A stretch of DNA of 20,350 nt. It comes from Prevotella sp. CAG:1058 (GTDB lineage Bacteria; Bacteroidota; Bacteroidia; Bacteroidales; Bacteroidaceae). Positions 8,052 to 16,431 of this stretch are shown piece after piece; the stretch's first letter is position 1, and each line of letters begins with the position of its first letter. A model generated the notes under the pieces. It was not told the origin of the DNA. It did no database searches and was given only the letters and a program-made list of their open reading frames with translations. The translations under genes and the position numbers were made by a program. The stretch is from NCBI GenBank assembly GCA_000433175.1, contig HF986733.1, forward strand, positions 1 through 20,350, read 5' to 3'.

Positions 8052-8642
8052 TCAATCTGTCAATATTACCGTAACGCCTCGTGCGGCCTGCGCTCCCATG
8101 ACAAGAGCCTGGGCAATGTCGGCCGTCTTGGACGGGCCGGAGATGAATGAGCCGTAGCCATAGTCAGTAAAACGTATCATGCCGTAGGCCTGGTGCATGT
8201 TGCTGACTATGCACTTACGGCTCAACAGGATGACAAGATACTCTGAAATGAAGCAGACGGCACGCTCTTTCATCGTCTGCGGTATCCATACGCAACCGTT
8301 CTCGGCCACGCCTATCTCGCCCCGGACGATGCCGACGTCGGTGCCGTTAAGGTCCTGCGCCCCGGCAACAGTGTCGGGATTACGCCGGGCAATGGTTATT
8401 TCGGGCAGGCTGCTGGCAAAAATCTTTGCATCAGGGTAAAGGTTCTTGATAACCTCGTTGACGTCATCGCCCTCCTTTAGTTCGACAACATTTCCGCCGA
8501 CAGTACGGCTCATTTCAGTAAACTGCGCCACGACGTCCGGATATTCAATACCTTTCAGCGCGTCGAGATCGGGCATGTCGTACCGCCCTTCCACCTTCAT
8601 GTTGTGGCGGTATCTTGACAATATTTCTTCTTTCGTACTCAT
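8052..8642 (-). CDS. lutC: Lactate utilization protein C (LUD domain)
   Basis: This is the small LUD-domain subunit of the LutABC L-lactate oxidation system, about 196 residues. It shows the family pattern of an N-terminal helical segment, the central NLYPDAKIFASSLPEI, VGIVRGEIGVAENGCVWI and the glycine-rich FISGPSKTADIAQALVMGAQ near the C-terminus. I chose the start at 8642 because ATG overlaps the lutB stop as ATGA and a strong GGAG lies just upstream; an in-frame ATG seven codons earlier is less likely. The subunit's biochemical role in the complex is not established. It ends at the shared terminator 7962-7999. Confidence 0.9.
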   Translation of the reverse strand: MSTKEEILSRYRHNMKVEGRYDMPDLDALKGIEYPDVVAQFTEMSRTVGGNVVELKEGDDVNEVIKNLYPDAKIFASSLPEITIARRNPDTVAGAQDLNGTDVGIVRGEIGVAENGCVWIPQTMKERAVCFISEYLVILLSRKCIVSNMHQAYGMIRFTDYGYGSFISGPSKTADIAQALVMGAQAARGVTVILTD

Positions 8643-10006
8643 TTCACTTCTCCTTTCTTCCACATTTCATGGAACGATTCGTGCGGGAATTCGGGCATTT
8701 CGTGCCCGTAGCCCCAGCCGTTCAGCTTGTTGTACATAAGCGCATGCGGCACATGGTTGGCAAGGGGAGCGAACTTCAACGCCGTAGTGTAAAGCGACGG
8801 ATGGTCGAACAGGTACTTCATGCCAACAGACATGACCTTCTTCACCGTGTCGGCCTTGCCAAGCGAGTCAAGATTCTGCCGCCAGCGGTATATCTGCTCG
8901 GACAGGTTAACCTTGACGGGGCATACATTGTCGCAAGAGCAGCACAAGGTGCATGCGCTGACATTGTCCGAATATTCAGACGCGTCCTTCAGCATTCCCA
9001 GGTTGATTCCGATAGGACCGGGTATGAAGTAAGTGTATGAATAGCCTCCGCTGCGGCGGTAAACCGGGCACGTATTCATGCACGAGCCGCAACGTATGCA
9101 CTTCAACGTCTCCCAATGTCCGGGGTTGGCAATGATGTCGCTCCGGCCGTTGTCTACAAGCACGATGTGCATTTCTGCTCCCGGACGCGCCTTGCGGAAG
9201 TGCGAGGTGAACGACGTCGTAGGTTGTCCTGTGGCCGCACGGCACAACAGGCGCTGGAACACGGCAAGTGAACGGTAGTCGGGAATGACCTTTTCAAGCC
9301 CCATAGCGACGATGTGCAGTTTAGGCATTGAAGTGGACATGTCGGCATTGCCCTCGTTGGTGCAGACTACAACATCGCCCGTAGCCGCAACACCGAAGTT
9401 GGCTCCGGTCATGCCTGCACCTGCCGTCATGAACTCGTTACGCAGGCTCAGGCGTGCCTGGTAAGTGAGGTATGTAGGGTCGTAGTTGCCTTTCTCGCTT
9501 CCGAGCTTCTCCTCGAAGAGGTGCCCTACCTCTTCTTGTGTTATATGTACGGCTGGCACAACTATGTGGCAAGGCTTCTTGTCCATAAGTTGCAGTATGC
9601 GTTCGCCCAAGTCCGTCTCGACGACGTTGATGCCGTGCTTCTCGAGATAGGGATTCATACCGCACTCCTCGGTAAGCATGGACTTGCTCTTTACGAGCTT
9701 GTCGACGCCGTGGTTCTTCAATATGGACAGCACGATGGAGTTAAACTCCCCGGCATCCTTCGCCCAATGCACCTTCACGCCGTTCTTCTCAGCGTTGGCG
9801 GCGAACTGTTCCAAGTATTCGTCAAGGTGGGTTACGGTGTGTCGCTTGATGGCACTTGCCGCCTCGCGCAGCTGCTCCCACTCGTCAAGTCCTTTTGCCA
9901 TGCCGTCACGCTTGACACGTAGCGACCAGAATGTCTCGTCGTGCCACGCCGCGTTCTTGTTTGTCTGCAAGAACTTCTGCGCTGCTTTTGAATGTTGTGT
10001 GCTCAT
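8639..10006 (-). CDS. lutB: Lactate utilization iron-sulfur protein B
   Basis: LutB is the LUD-domain, ferredoxin-like subunit of the LutABC L-lactate oxidising complex, which feeds electrons from lactate to the respiratory chain. The 455-residue product has an N-terminal helical part, a LUD domain with TGANFGVAATGDVVVCTNEGN, and two [4Fe-4S] motifs, C303-x2-C306-x2-C309-x3-C313-P and C352-x2-C355-x2-C358-x3-C362-P. All eight cysteines are present. A C-terminal tail with PEFPHESFHEMWKKGEVK follows. Both ends overlap neighbouring lut genes as ATGA, so the three proteins are probably made in fixed ratio. Confidence 0.93.
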   Translation of the reverse strand: MSTQHSKAAQKFLQTNKNAAWHDETFWSLRVKRDGMAKGLDEWEQLREAASAIKRHTVTHLDEYLEQFAANAEKNGVKVHWAKDAGEFNSIVLSILKNHGVDKLVKSKSMLTEECGMNPYLEKHGINVVETDLGERILQLMDKKPCHIVVPAVHITQEEVGHLFEEKLGSEKGNYDPTYLTYQARLSLRNEFMTAGAGMTGANFGVAATGDVVVCTNEGNADMSTSMPKLHIVAMGLEKVIPDYRSLAVFQRLLCRAATGQPTTSFTSHFRKARPGAEMHIVLVDNGRSDIIANPGHWETLKCIRCGSCMNTCPVYRRSGGYSYTYFIPGPIGINLGMLKDASEYSDNVSACTLCCSCDNVCPVKVNLSEQIYRWRQNLDSLGKADTVKKVMSVGMKYLFDHPSLYTTALKFAPLANHVPHALMYNKLNGWGYGHEMPEFPHESFHEMWKKGEVK

Positions 10007-10740
10007 AGTCCGGCTGCTAAGATTTGTACTACATGTATGAATTTGATGCCCTTATCCTGTCGTTTCGCCACGCCTTGCAGGTGCATGAGGCACGAGCTGT
10101 CAGGCCCGGTTATGTATTCGGCGCCGGTGGCAATATGCCTGTTGAGCTTGTCGATGCCCATCTGCGTTGACACGGCCGGCTCCTCGATGGAGAACATTCC
10201 GCCGAAGCCGCAGCATTCGTCAACGCGTTCAGGCTCGAGCACGGTCACTCCTTCGACGAGCGACAGCAAATCTTTTACCTTAGAATAAGACGGTATGTTG
10301 CGTTCGCTCGGCGACGACAGGCCAAGCTCGCGCACTCCGTGGCACGAATTGTGCAGGCTTACCTTGTGCGGGAACTTGCCCGGCAGCGACTTGACCTTCA
10401 GCACGTCGTGCAGGAACTCGCAGATGTCCATGGTCTTCTCCGCCGTCACGCACTTGTGTTTGCCCCCAAGCAGCCTCGGATAATTCAGCCTGACGAAGGC
10501 TGCACAACTGGCCGAAGGGGCTACTACATAATCGAAACCCTTGAACATGTCGTCGTAATGCTCGGCCAGATGCACGGCCTTGCCCTCGAACCCGGCGTTC
10601 GCCATGGGCTGGCCGCAACAAGTCTGCTCCAGCGGATAGGTTACGTCTACCTGCAAATGCTTAAGCAGCTTGTATGCCGCCACGCCCACTTCAGGGTAAA
10701 GGGCGTCGACATAACAAGGAATAAAAAGTCCTACTTTCAT
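10003..10740 (-). CDS. lutA: Lactate utilization protein A (cysteine-rich, CCG domains)
   Basis: LutA resembles the glycolate oxidase/heterodisulfide reductase cysteine-rich subunit (Fe-S oxidoreductase, YkgE). The 245-residue protein has two CCG-type domains: FIPCYVDALYPEVG with TCCGQPMANAG (Cys41-Cys42), and LHNSCHGVRELG with DECCGFGGMFS (Cys176-Cys177). The family uses these cysteines for an Fe-S cluster. The ATG at 10740 is the first gene of lutABC; a TAACTTTG box lies 50 bases upstream on the same strand. No lactate permease or regulator gene adjoins the operon in this window. Confidence 0.92.
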   Translation of the reverse strand: MKVGLFIPCYVDALYPEVGVAAYKLLKHLQVDVTYPLEQTCCGQPMANAGFEGKAVHLAEHYDDMFKGFDYVVAPSASCAAFVRLNYPRLLGGKHKCVTAEKTMDICEFLHDVLKVKSLPGKFPHKVSLHNSCHGVRELGLSSPSERNIPSYSKVKDLLSLVEGVTVLEPERVDECCGFGGMFSIEEPAVSTQMGIDKLNRHIATGAEYITGPDSSCLMHLQGVAKRQDKGIKFIHVVQILAAGL

Positions 10741-10789
10741 AATGTCCGAAAATTTCTTGTACTGTGTTAATCAAGAAAATTAATTGTTG

Positions 10790-10797
10790 CAAAGTTA
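10790..10797 (-). promoter_or_regulatory. -7 box of the lutABC promoter
   Basis: On the minus strand, TAACTTTG (10797 to 10790) matches the Bacteroidetes -7 box. The predicted start near 10783 gives a leader of about 43 bases before lutA. The -33 element is weak: ATTG at 10817-10814 with a 16-base spacer is the nearest match. The downstream leader is AT-rich and shows no clear operator. Confidence 0.5.
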
Positions 10798-11008
10798 TAA
10801 AAAACGCATAAAACAATAGCCTTTTTGCATGAAAACTTATGCCACGGCGACGGTGTATGCCGCGTTTTGCAACCTTCACTTTGCATTACCGGCACCAATG
10901 CACAGTGCCGGACGCACAGACGCTCCGCACCGCTGACTGCGCCCTTGGCATACCGACTGGCAGGGGTACGCCTGCGGCTGACGGGGCACCGGCTGGCAAG
11001 GCTTTTGC

Positions 11009-11096
11009 AAAAGGCAACCTCCGGCCTTGCAAAAGGCGGCATATTACACGACAAAAGGCCGCCTTTTAGAATGTAAAAGACGGCCTTTTGCAAAAG
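11009..11096. repeat. 22-nt-period palindromic repeat array B
   Basis: Four units of 22 bases start at 11009, 11031, 11053 and 11075, each opening with AAAAGG or AAAAGA. The third reads AAAAGG-CCG-CCTTTT. The opening GG (GA in the last unit) falls at 11013, 11035, 11057 and 11079, an exact 22-base step. The units have the design of those at 127-204 and 16726-16791. The second unit has lost the CCTTTT half and the first keeps only CCT of it. Confidence 0.75.
11053..11089. terminator. Hairpin formed by two repeat units, possible terminator
   Basis: Bases 11053-11061 pair with 11081-11089 (nine bp), then one C/A mismatch, then 11063-11067 pair with 11075-11079 (five bp), leaving a seven-base loop. 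The stem begins with AAAA and ends with TTTT on either strand, the layout of a bidirectional intrinsic terminator. It lies downstream of cmk on the minus strand, so it may stop read-through into lutABC. Confidence 0.5.
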
Positions 11097-11160
11097 CGTT
11101 TGCCAATAAAAGCATTATCATCGGTAAGCATCTGGCTTACAACGACTTACCGCAGTATCA

Positions 11161-11853
11161 TCATTCGGATGCAGCTTGCTTGTATTTTTCCAAGAGCCAT
11201 GCCTTCTGCTCTTCGATTGTCATGCAGCTGTTGTCAAGTTCTATGGCGTCGTCAGCCTTCCGCAGCGGGGAGACTTCGCGGTGGGAGTCAATGTAGTCGC
11301 GCTCCTTCACGTTTTTCAATATATCGTCATAATCAGCTTCCATGCCTTTACCTTTCAATTCATCAAAACGTCTTTTGGCACGGACCTCGGCCGAGGCGGT
11401 GACAAATATCTTCAGTTCGGCGTCGGGGAACACCACCGTGCCTATGTCGCGCCCGTCCATCACGATGCCCTTCTCCTTGCCCATTGCCTGCTGCTGGCGC
11501 ACAAGCGCTTCCCTTACGAAAGGCAGGGCAGCTATCGGACTGACGTGCGACGACACCTCCAGCGTGCGTATCTCGTTTTCAACAAGCTCGCCGTTGAGGT
11601 AAGTATCAGGACGGCCTGCCGCGGCGTTGAACTTGAACGAAATTGCAATTTCGCCCATGCGTGCTTCCAGTTCGCCGGCCTTTATGCCGCCGCCGTCGTC
11701 GAACAGGTTGTTGCGCATTGCGAAGAGCGTCACCGAACGGTACATGGCGCCCGTGTCTACATAGACGTATCCTATCTCCCGTGCAAGGTCTTTGGCCATC
11801 GTGCTTTTACCGCACGACGAATAGCCGTCGATTGCTATGGTTATTTTTTTCAT
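11161..11853 (-). CDS. cmk: (d)CMP kinase
   Basis: Cytidylate kinase phosphorylates CMP and dCMP with ATP in pyrimidine nucleotide recycling. The 230-residue product has the classical P-loop [19 protein letters not shown] (Gly10 to Ser17, Lys16 present), then YVDTGAMYR for the NMP site, [20 protein letters not shown], and [24 protein letters not shown]. The [21 protein letters not shown] stretch is the lid and the C-terminal Asp/Ser region follows. I chose the ATG at 11853, where [10 protein letters not shown] begins; an in-frame ATG ten codons earlier gives an extension without family similarity. It lies 59 bases after porQ on the same strand and is probably co-transcribed with it. Confidence 0.93.
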   Translation of the reverse strand: MKKITIAIDGYSSCGKSTMAKDLAREIGYVYVDTGAMYRSVTLFAMRNNLFDDGGGIKAGELEARMGEIAISFKFNAAAGRPDTYLNGELVENEIRTLEVSSHVSPIAALPFVREALVRQQQAMGKEKGIVMDGRDIGTVVFPDAELKIFVTASAEVRAKRRFDELKGKGMEADYDDILKNVKERDYIDSHREVSPLRKADDAIELDNSCMTIEEQKAWLLEKYKQAASE

Positions 11854-11912
11854 TATATCAATCTTGTTTATTATCCATTTCATTAAAAAAACGTCCGTGC
11901 AGCCAGCAATCC

Positions 11913-12860
11913 TTACAGGCTGTAGCTAACGTTTACGAGGAACGAACTCGACGACACATGGTACTTGCCGTAGGCCAGCTGCAACTTGAAGCGCTCGAGC
12001 TGCAAGCCGCCGCCCAAAGAAAATCCTGCCATGTGGTTGCTCTCGTCGTCGGTTCCCTTAAGCAGTGTCATCTCGTCGGCGCGCATGAAGTTGTATCCCA
12101 ATGCGACATAAATCTGGCTGGACAGGATTATGTCGGCGCCGAAGACCAGATGGTTCTTGAACGACGTGTCCCAGTTGTTGAGGTTGACAAGCGTAGCCGA
12201 CACCCTGAAGGGCAGTGCGGCAAACTTCTTGCTGACGCCTGCCTGCACGTCGAGCGGCATCCGTTCGTACTCGTCGTCGTAAGCCTTGAGCTGTCCGCCG
12301 AGGTTCTTCGCCACGAGCGACACCGACCATTCATGTTCCGGGTCGTAATAGTTGAGTCCCAAGTCGACTCCGACCGCCCAAGAACTGTAGCTGCCTATGT
12401 ACGAATTAATCACCTTTGCCGTTATGCCTCCGACAATCCTGTCGGCGAGGATATAGCTGAACACGCCGCTCAGGGCTATGTCCTTGGCAGAGAACTCGCC
12501 CGTCTGCACGTTGTTCTGGTCCATCTCCTTCATGGTCCCGTAGTCCATGTACTGCGCCATGACGGCCACGGAAGCTTTCGTCTTTATTATCTTGTTGAAC
12601 GACGCGCTTGCCGTCGTCGCCCCTGCCATGTAGGTCATGAAATTAAGGTTGATGGTCTTGTCGCTGACCGATGCCAGGAGCGCCGGGTTGCAGAACGCCA
12701 GCGAGGGGTCGTCTTCAATTATAGTTATGTTGTCTCCGCCCAGGGCCGCCGCGTGCGCACTTACCGGCACCCGCAGAAAGTTGTACGCCGTCTGGCTTTC
12801 CTGTGCGTAACCGGCTACTGCAAAAAGCGTCAGCAGAAGCGGGAAAATAGTTTTTTTCAT
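11913..12860 (-). CDS. porQ: Type IX secretion system protein PorQ
   Basis: PorQ is an outer-membrane beta-barrel protein of the PorV/PorQ family that takes part in the Bacteroidetes type IX secretion system, where it helps attach cargo to the cell surface. The 315-residue precursor starts with a signal peptide [20 protein letters not shown]. The mature start is [21 protein letters not shown], then [14 protein letters not shown], and alternating beta-strands run to the aromatic-ended C-terminus [11 protein letters not shown] chose the ATG at 12860 over one at 12902 because it gives a proper signal peptide and leaves room for the promoter box at 12883-12890. porQ next to cmk is a familiar Bacteroidetes arrangement. 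Confidence 0.88.
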   Translation of the reverse strand: MKKTIFPLLLTLFAVAGYAQESQTAYNFLRVPVSAHAAALGGDNITIIEDDPSLAFCNPALLASVSDKTINLNFMTYMAGATTASASFNKIIKTKASVAVMAQYMDYGTMKEMDQNNVQTGEFSAKDIALSGVFSYILADRIVGGITAKVINSYIGSYSSWAVGVDLGLNYYDPEHEWSVSLVAKNLGGQLKAYDDEYERMPLDVQAGVSKKFAALPFRVSATLVNLNNWDTSFKNHLVFGADIILSSQIYVALGYNFMRADEMTLLKGTDDESNHMAGFSLGGGLQLERFKLQLAYGKYHVSSSSFLVNVSYSL

Positions 12861-12882
12861 TATAAATCTGTTATTTTTACCG

Positions 12883-12890
12883 CAAAGATA
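12883..12890 (-). promoter_or_regulatory. -7 box of the porQ-cmk promoter
   Basis: On the minus strand TATCTTTG (12890 to 12883) matches TAnnTTTG and sits 22 bases before the porQ ATG. No good TTTG is found at the -33 position; a TTTG at 12903-12900 is only nine bases upstream. A plus-strand box (12913-12920) lies back to back with it. Confidence 0.5.
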
Positions 12891-12912
12891 CATCTTTTTC
12901 AAATATCTGAGT

Positions 12913-12920
12913 TACTTTTG
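12913..12920 (+). promoter_or_regulatory. Candidate -7 box for the tonB operon
   Basis: TACTTTTG matches TAnnTTTG on the plus strand. Transcription from about 12927 would give a leader of roughly 95 bases before the GTG at 13022. There is no TTTG at the expected -33 distance, so support is limited to the -7 box and its place between divergent genes. Confidence 0.4.
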
Positions 12921-13021
12921 CATTATTAAAAAGACGTCTTGCAGCCGTTTTTTGATAATAACGCAGAAAACGGCAAATTAGTATATTGCAAGCCCGAAGG
13001 TATTAATACTCATAGCGATAA

Positions 13022-13744
13022 GTGGAAATCAAAAAGTCATACAAGGCCGATTTGGACAATCATCGTGCGTCTGGTTTCTTAATCGGACTTGTCGTCGTGC
13101 TTTCGCTTTTTCTCGGCGCGCTCGAGTTCACTACGCACAGCGGACTGCCCGAGACCGGCGACGACATACTCGAAGACATTTCGCAAGACATCGAAATGAC
13201 ACCCGTAATACACCGCGACGACATGGTGGCCGCAGCGCCTCAATCGCCGCAGAAGCAGCAGGGCAGCAAACTGAACATCGTAGACCGTAAGGCCAATGAC
13301 GAAACCGTAAGCAAGCCGCTGCTCGACATAAACGACCTTAACAGCCAGCTCGGCGTTGGCGTTGGCGGCGTAACCGACATATCCAACGCTCCTATATCGC
13401 TCGTCGCCCCAAGCACGGAAGACGACAACCCGCTTGACTTCCACGTAGTCGAGCAGCTGCCCGAGTTTCCCGGTGGCATGTCAAAGTTCGTGCAGTGGCT
13501 GACCAAGCGGCTTAAATATCCCATCACGGCGCAGCGCGCAAAGAAGGAGGGCACGGTGCTCGTGTCGTTCATCATCAACAAGGACGGCACCACGACCGGC
13601 CACAAGATAGTAAGGTCGGCAGGCGCCGAGTTCGACGGCGAAGCGCTGCGCGTATTGCGGCAGATGCCAAAATGGACGCCGGGCAAGGACAAGGGGCAGC
13701 CCTGCCGCACGTACTTCTGCATACCGATTGTATTCAAACTATAA
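13022..13744 (+). CDS. Energy transducer TonB family protein
   Basis: This TonB protein would couple the proton-motive force to outer-membrane TonB-dependent receptors. The 240-residue product has a short cytoplasmic N-terminus of the Bacteroidetes type (MEIKKSYKADLDN), one membrane helix at about residues 18-38 (FLIGLVVVLSLFLGALEF), an acidic periplasmic linker without the long proline run of enteric TonB, and a C-terminal TonB domain from about residue 150. That domain carries FPGGMSKFVQWL, LKYPITAQRAKKEGTVLVSF, EALRVLRQMPKWTPGKDKG and FCIPIVFKL. The start is GTG; no in-frame ATG lies early enough to keep the N-terminal motif. The next gene begins 30 bases downstream. Confidence 0.88.
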   Translation: MEIKKSYKADLDNHRASGFLIGLVVVLSLFLGALEFTTHSGLPETGDDILEDISQDIEMTPVIHRDDMVAAAPQSPQKQQGSKLNIVDRKANDETVSKPLLDINDLNSQLGVGVGGVTDISNAPISLVAPSTEDDNPLDFHVVEQLPEFPGGMSKFVQWLTKRLKYPITAQRAKKEGTVLVSFIINKDGTTTGHKIVRSAGAEFDGEALRVLRQMPKWTPGKDKGQPCRTYFCIPIVFKL

Positions 13745-13774
13745 TATAACCAACATCTACAAAACCCTGAAACT

Positions 13775-14749
13775 ATGTTGACAGCAAATGAAATCCTCGA
13801 GAAGATAAATTCGTACCTTGACAACCTGCCTTACACTCGCGAGCCGCAAAGCCTCTACGAGCCCGTGAAGTACGCCTTGTCGATGGGCGGCAAGCGCATC
13901 AGGCCGTCGCTGATGCTCATGGCCTACAACATGTTCAAGGACGACCCCGAGAGCATACTGCCCACGGCGTGCGCCATTGAGACATACCACAACTACACCC
14001 TGCTGCACGACGACCTGATGGACAACGCTGCCATGAGGCGCGGCATGCCCACGGTACACGTCAAGTGGGACGCCAACACGGCTATCCTCTCGGGCGACAG
14101 CATGCTGGTGCTGGCATTCCAGCGCATGATGCAGTGCGCGCCCGACAAGCTCAAGCCTGTACTCGACCTGTTCACCGAGACATCGCTCGAGATAGGCGAA
14201 GGCCAGCAGTACGACATGGACTTCGAGTCACGCACCGACGTAACCGAGGACGAATACATCGAGATGATACGCCTCAAGACGAGCGTCCTGCTGGCATGCT
14301 CGCTCAAGCTCGGTGCCATACAGGCAGGCGCCCCTGCCGCCGACGCCGACAACCTGTACAAGTTCGGCGAGCTGATGGGACTGGCCTTCCAGCTGCAGGA
14401 CGACTACCTCGACGTTTACGGCGACCCTGCAGTCTTCGGCAAGGCCATCGGAGGCGACATCCTCTGCAACAAGAAGACATACATGCTCATCAACGCCTAC
14501 AACCGCGCCGGCGACGACATGCGCGGCGAACTGACCAGATGGGTCACGGCTGAAGAGTTCGACCCGGCTGAGAAGATAGCCGCCGTAACCGCCATTTACG
14601 ACAAGGTGGGCATCAAGGAGCTGGCCGAGCAGAAGATAAACTACTACTTCGACCAAAGCCGCAAGTACCTAGCCGCCGTCAACGTGCCAGACGAACGCAA
14701 GGCCGTGCTTGCCGGATATACAGACAAAATGATGAAGCGCAAGAGCTGA
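13775..14749 (+). CDS. Trans-polyprenyl diphosphate synthase
   Basis: This all-alpha prenyl elongating enzyme condenses IPP with allylic diphosphates to make farnesyl, geranylgeranyl or a longer diphosphate for quinone or undecaprenyl supply. The 324-residue product has GGKRIRPSLMLMAY, the first aspartate-rich motif DDLMD (Asp79, Asp80, Asp83), the second DDYLD (Asp209, Asp210, Asp213), and GKAIGGDILCNKKTYMLI. The first motif has the DDxxD form without the two-residue insertion of E. coli IspA. Tyr74, five residues before it, is a bulky residue of the kind that limits chain length. Product length cannot be fixed from sequence. It lies in an apparent operon with tonB. Confidence 0.9.
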   Translation: MLTANEILEKINSYLDNLPYTREPQSLYEPVKYALSMGGKRIRPSLMLMAYNMFKDDPESILPTACAIETYHNYTLLHDDLMDNAAMRRGMPTVHVKWDANTAILSGDSMLVLAFQRMMQCAPDKLKPVLDLFTETSLEIGEGQQYDMDFESRTDVTEDEYIEMIRLKTSVLLACSLKLGAIQAGAPAADADNLYKFGELMGLAFQLQDDYLDVYGDPAVFGKAIGGDILCNKKTYMLINAYNRAGDDMRGELTRWVTAEEFDPAEKIAAVTAIYDKVGIKELAEQKINYYFDQSRKYLAAVNVPDERKAVLAGYTDKMMKRKS

Positions 14750-14818
14750 CATGCCGCATGCCGCCCAACCGGCGGCCGCAACTGTGCTGACGCCTCAACA
14801 CCCATCCACTATTGACAG

Positions 14819-15544
14819 ATGCCATACAGAAGACTCCCCAAGACCGACGCCGCACGCCTGAGGGCGCTCAAGACGGTGCTTGACAGCAACGAGATATACA
14901 CCGCACGCAACAGGTTTATCAGCTGGGACACGATAAACCGCGCCCAGCCTGCCTACGACCGCCTGCTTACGGCGGCCGAGCAATACCGCGTGTCGTATTC
15001 GGCGCAGCTGAGGAGCGCAGGCAAGGCCGACCGCCTGCAGCGCAACGCAGCGATGTACGTAAGCCACTTCCTGCAAGTGCTGATGATGGGCGTAGAGCGC
15101 GGCGAGATAAAACGGCAGGCCCTAACCCTCTACGGGCTCGACCAGGACGCCACAGCCCTGCCCCCATTCAAGGGAGCCGCAGGCCTGATAAGGCTGGGAC
15201 GGCAAGCCGCCGAGGGCGAGAAGGCACGCGTCAAGGCCGGCGGACGCCCCATATACAACCCCACGATAGGCATGGTAAGCACACACCTCGACATCTTCGA
15301 GGAATGCTACACACAGCAGAAGCGACTGCAGGAGCGCACAGCCGCGGCGCTCGACGCCCTGAAGCAGATACGCCCCGAGGTCGACGCCGTGCTGCTCGAC
15401 CTGTGGAACCAGATAGAAGCCCGCTTCAAGGACGAGCCCGTGGAGGAGCGCCTCGACCACTGCCGCCGCCTCGGCGTGGTATACTACTACCGCAAGAACG
15501 AGAAGAAAAAAATGGAACAACAGGCCGCAAAGGTCGCAGAATAA
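14819..15544 (+). CDS. Uncharacterised Bacteroidales protein
   Basis: I do not recognise a named domain. The 241-residue product is basic, without signal peptide or membrane segment, and looks mostly helical. It begins MPYRRLPKTDAARLRALK, has FISWDTINRAQPAYDRLL and MYVSHFLQVLMMGVERGE in the middle, then NPTIGMVSTHLDIFEECY. It ends with a helical part containing AVLLDLWNQIEARF and LGVVYYYRKNEKKK. From memory, similar proteins with the MPYRRLP start occur in other Bacteroidales without assigned function. Codon use matches its neighbours. A small GC hairpin (14760-14765 with 14771-14776) lies in the 69-base gap before it, and tatD starts 12 bases after it. Confidence 0.75.
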   Translation: MPYRRLPKTDAARLRALKTVLDSNEIYTARNRFISWDTINRAQPAYDRLLTAAEQYRVSYSAQLRSAGKADRLQRNAAMYVSHFLQVLMMGVERGEIKRQALTLYGLDQDATALPPFKGAAGLIRLGRQAAEGEKARVKAGGRPIYNPTIGMVSTHLDIFEECYTQQKRLQERTAAALDALKQIRPEVDAVLLDLWNQIEARFKDEPVEERLDHCRRLGVVYYYRKNEKKKMEQQAAKVAE

Positions 15545-15556
15545 CAATACAACACA

Positions 15557-16339
15557 ATGTATTTCATCGACACACACGCACACCTCGACGGACACGAGTT
15601 TGACGACGACCGCGACGATGTCATCGCACGAGCCAAGGACGCTGGCGTAGGCCGGGTGTTCATACCCGCCATCGACCTGCCATCGGTCGACACCGTGCTT
15701 GCCACATGCAGCCGCTACCCCGGCTACGCCTACCCCATGATAGGCCTTCATCCCGAAGAGGTAAAGGCCGACTGGAGCACCGTACTCGAACAGATGCACC
15801 GCCGCCTCGAACAGCCCGGCCACCCATTCATTGCCATAGGCGAAGTAGGACTTGACTATTACTGGAGCCGCGAGTTCGAGCACGAGCAGCTCGAAGCCTT
15901 CGAACGCCAGGTGCAGTGGTCAATAGAATACCGCCTGCCGCTGATGATTCACTGCCGTAAAGGACAGAATGAAATGGTGAACATGATGCGCCGATACAAG
16001 AACGAACTGCCCGGAGGAGTGTTCCACTGCTTCACCGGCAACGAGAAAGAGGCTGCCGAACTGTTGCAGTTTGACAACTTCGTACTCGGCATAGGCGGCG
16101 TGCTTACGTTTAAGAAGTCGCATCTGCCTGAGACGCTGCCGGCTGCCGTACCGCTCGGGCGCATAGTGCTCGAGACCGACTCGCCATACATGGCCCCCGT
16201 GCCCATGCGCGGCAAGCGCAACGAGAGCGCATACACCCTGCACGTGCTGAAGCGCCTCGCCGAATGTTACGGCGTAACCGAGCAGGAAGTGGCCGATACC
16301 ACAACAGCCAACGTCTACCGGGTGTTCGGTCAACTGTAA
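15557..16339 (+). CDS. TatD family metal-dependent hydrolase
   Basis: This is a TIM-barrel deoxyribonuclease/hydrolase of the TatD family, linked in other bacteria to DNA end trimming and D-aminoacyl-tRNA hydrolysis. The 260-residue protein has the metal ligands in order: IDTHAHLD (His7, His9), GEVGLDYYW (Glu96), MIHCRKGQ (His132), VFHCFTG (His157) and ETDSPYMAPVP (Asp208). GLHPEEVKADW and RNESAYTLHVLKRLAE are further family signatures. It is the last gene of the tonB run and is followed by a long hairpin at 16384-16431. Confidence 0.93.
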   Translation: MYFIDTHAHLDGHEFDDDRDDVIARAKDAGVGRVFIPAIDLPSVDTVLATCSRYPGYAYPMIGLHPEEVKADWSTVLEQMHRRLEQPGHPFIAIGEVGLDYYWSREFEHEQLEAFERQVQWSIEYRLPLMIHCRKGQNEMVNMMRRYKNELPGGVFHCFTGNEKEAAELLQFDNFVLGIGGVLTFKKSHLPETLPAAVPLGRIVLETDSPYMAPVPMRGKRNESAYTLHVLKRLAECYGVTEQEVADTTTANVYRVFGQL

Positions 16340-16383
16340 CGGACGGAAGGTTGGCAAGTTATAAGGAAGAATACAAAAGGATA

Positions 16384-16431
16384 AACAGCAAAAGCGTGCA
16401 GCACTTGAATGTGTTGCACGCTTCTGCTGTT
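16384..16431 (+). terminator. Long hairpin downstream of tatD
   Basis: A 21-bp inverted repeat (16384-16404 with 16411-16431) encloses a six-base loop TTGAAT, with one G-T wobble and one A-C mismatch. It begins 45 bases after the tatD stop. The T run after it is short, so it may work with a factor or act as a 3' stabiliser rather than as a classical intrinsic terminator. Confidence 0.7.

Larger units (their letters stand above)
10798..11160. other. Gene-free stretch between cmk and lutA
   Basis: No convincing gene lies here. A GC-rich core (about 10840-11000) has several frames open at once, with arginine- and proline-rich translations that I do not recognise. It contains a small hairpin (CCGGCAC at 10889-10895 with GTGCCGG at 10905-10911), repeat array B at 11009-11096 and a six-bp hairpin GTAAGC/GCTTAC at 11124-11140 just after the cmk stop. 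Confidence 0.55.

Noticed and set aside
10767..11093. Minus-strand open frame of 108 codons upstream of lutA
   Set aside because: It passes through repeat array B and the lutA promoter region. Several frames are open at once because of base composition, and the 22-base repeat shifts frame from unit to unit.
11643..12929. Plus-strand open frame of 428 codons
   Set aside because: It runs antisense across porQ and cmk, which have a signal peptide, family motifs and proper starts. The translation is a histidine/valine/arginine-rich shadow without domain features.
15122..15883. Minus-strand open frame of 253 codons
   Set aside because: It is antisense to the uncharacterised gene at 14819-15544 and to tatD. 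The tatD motifs on the plus strand are decisive and the shadow has no family signature.
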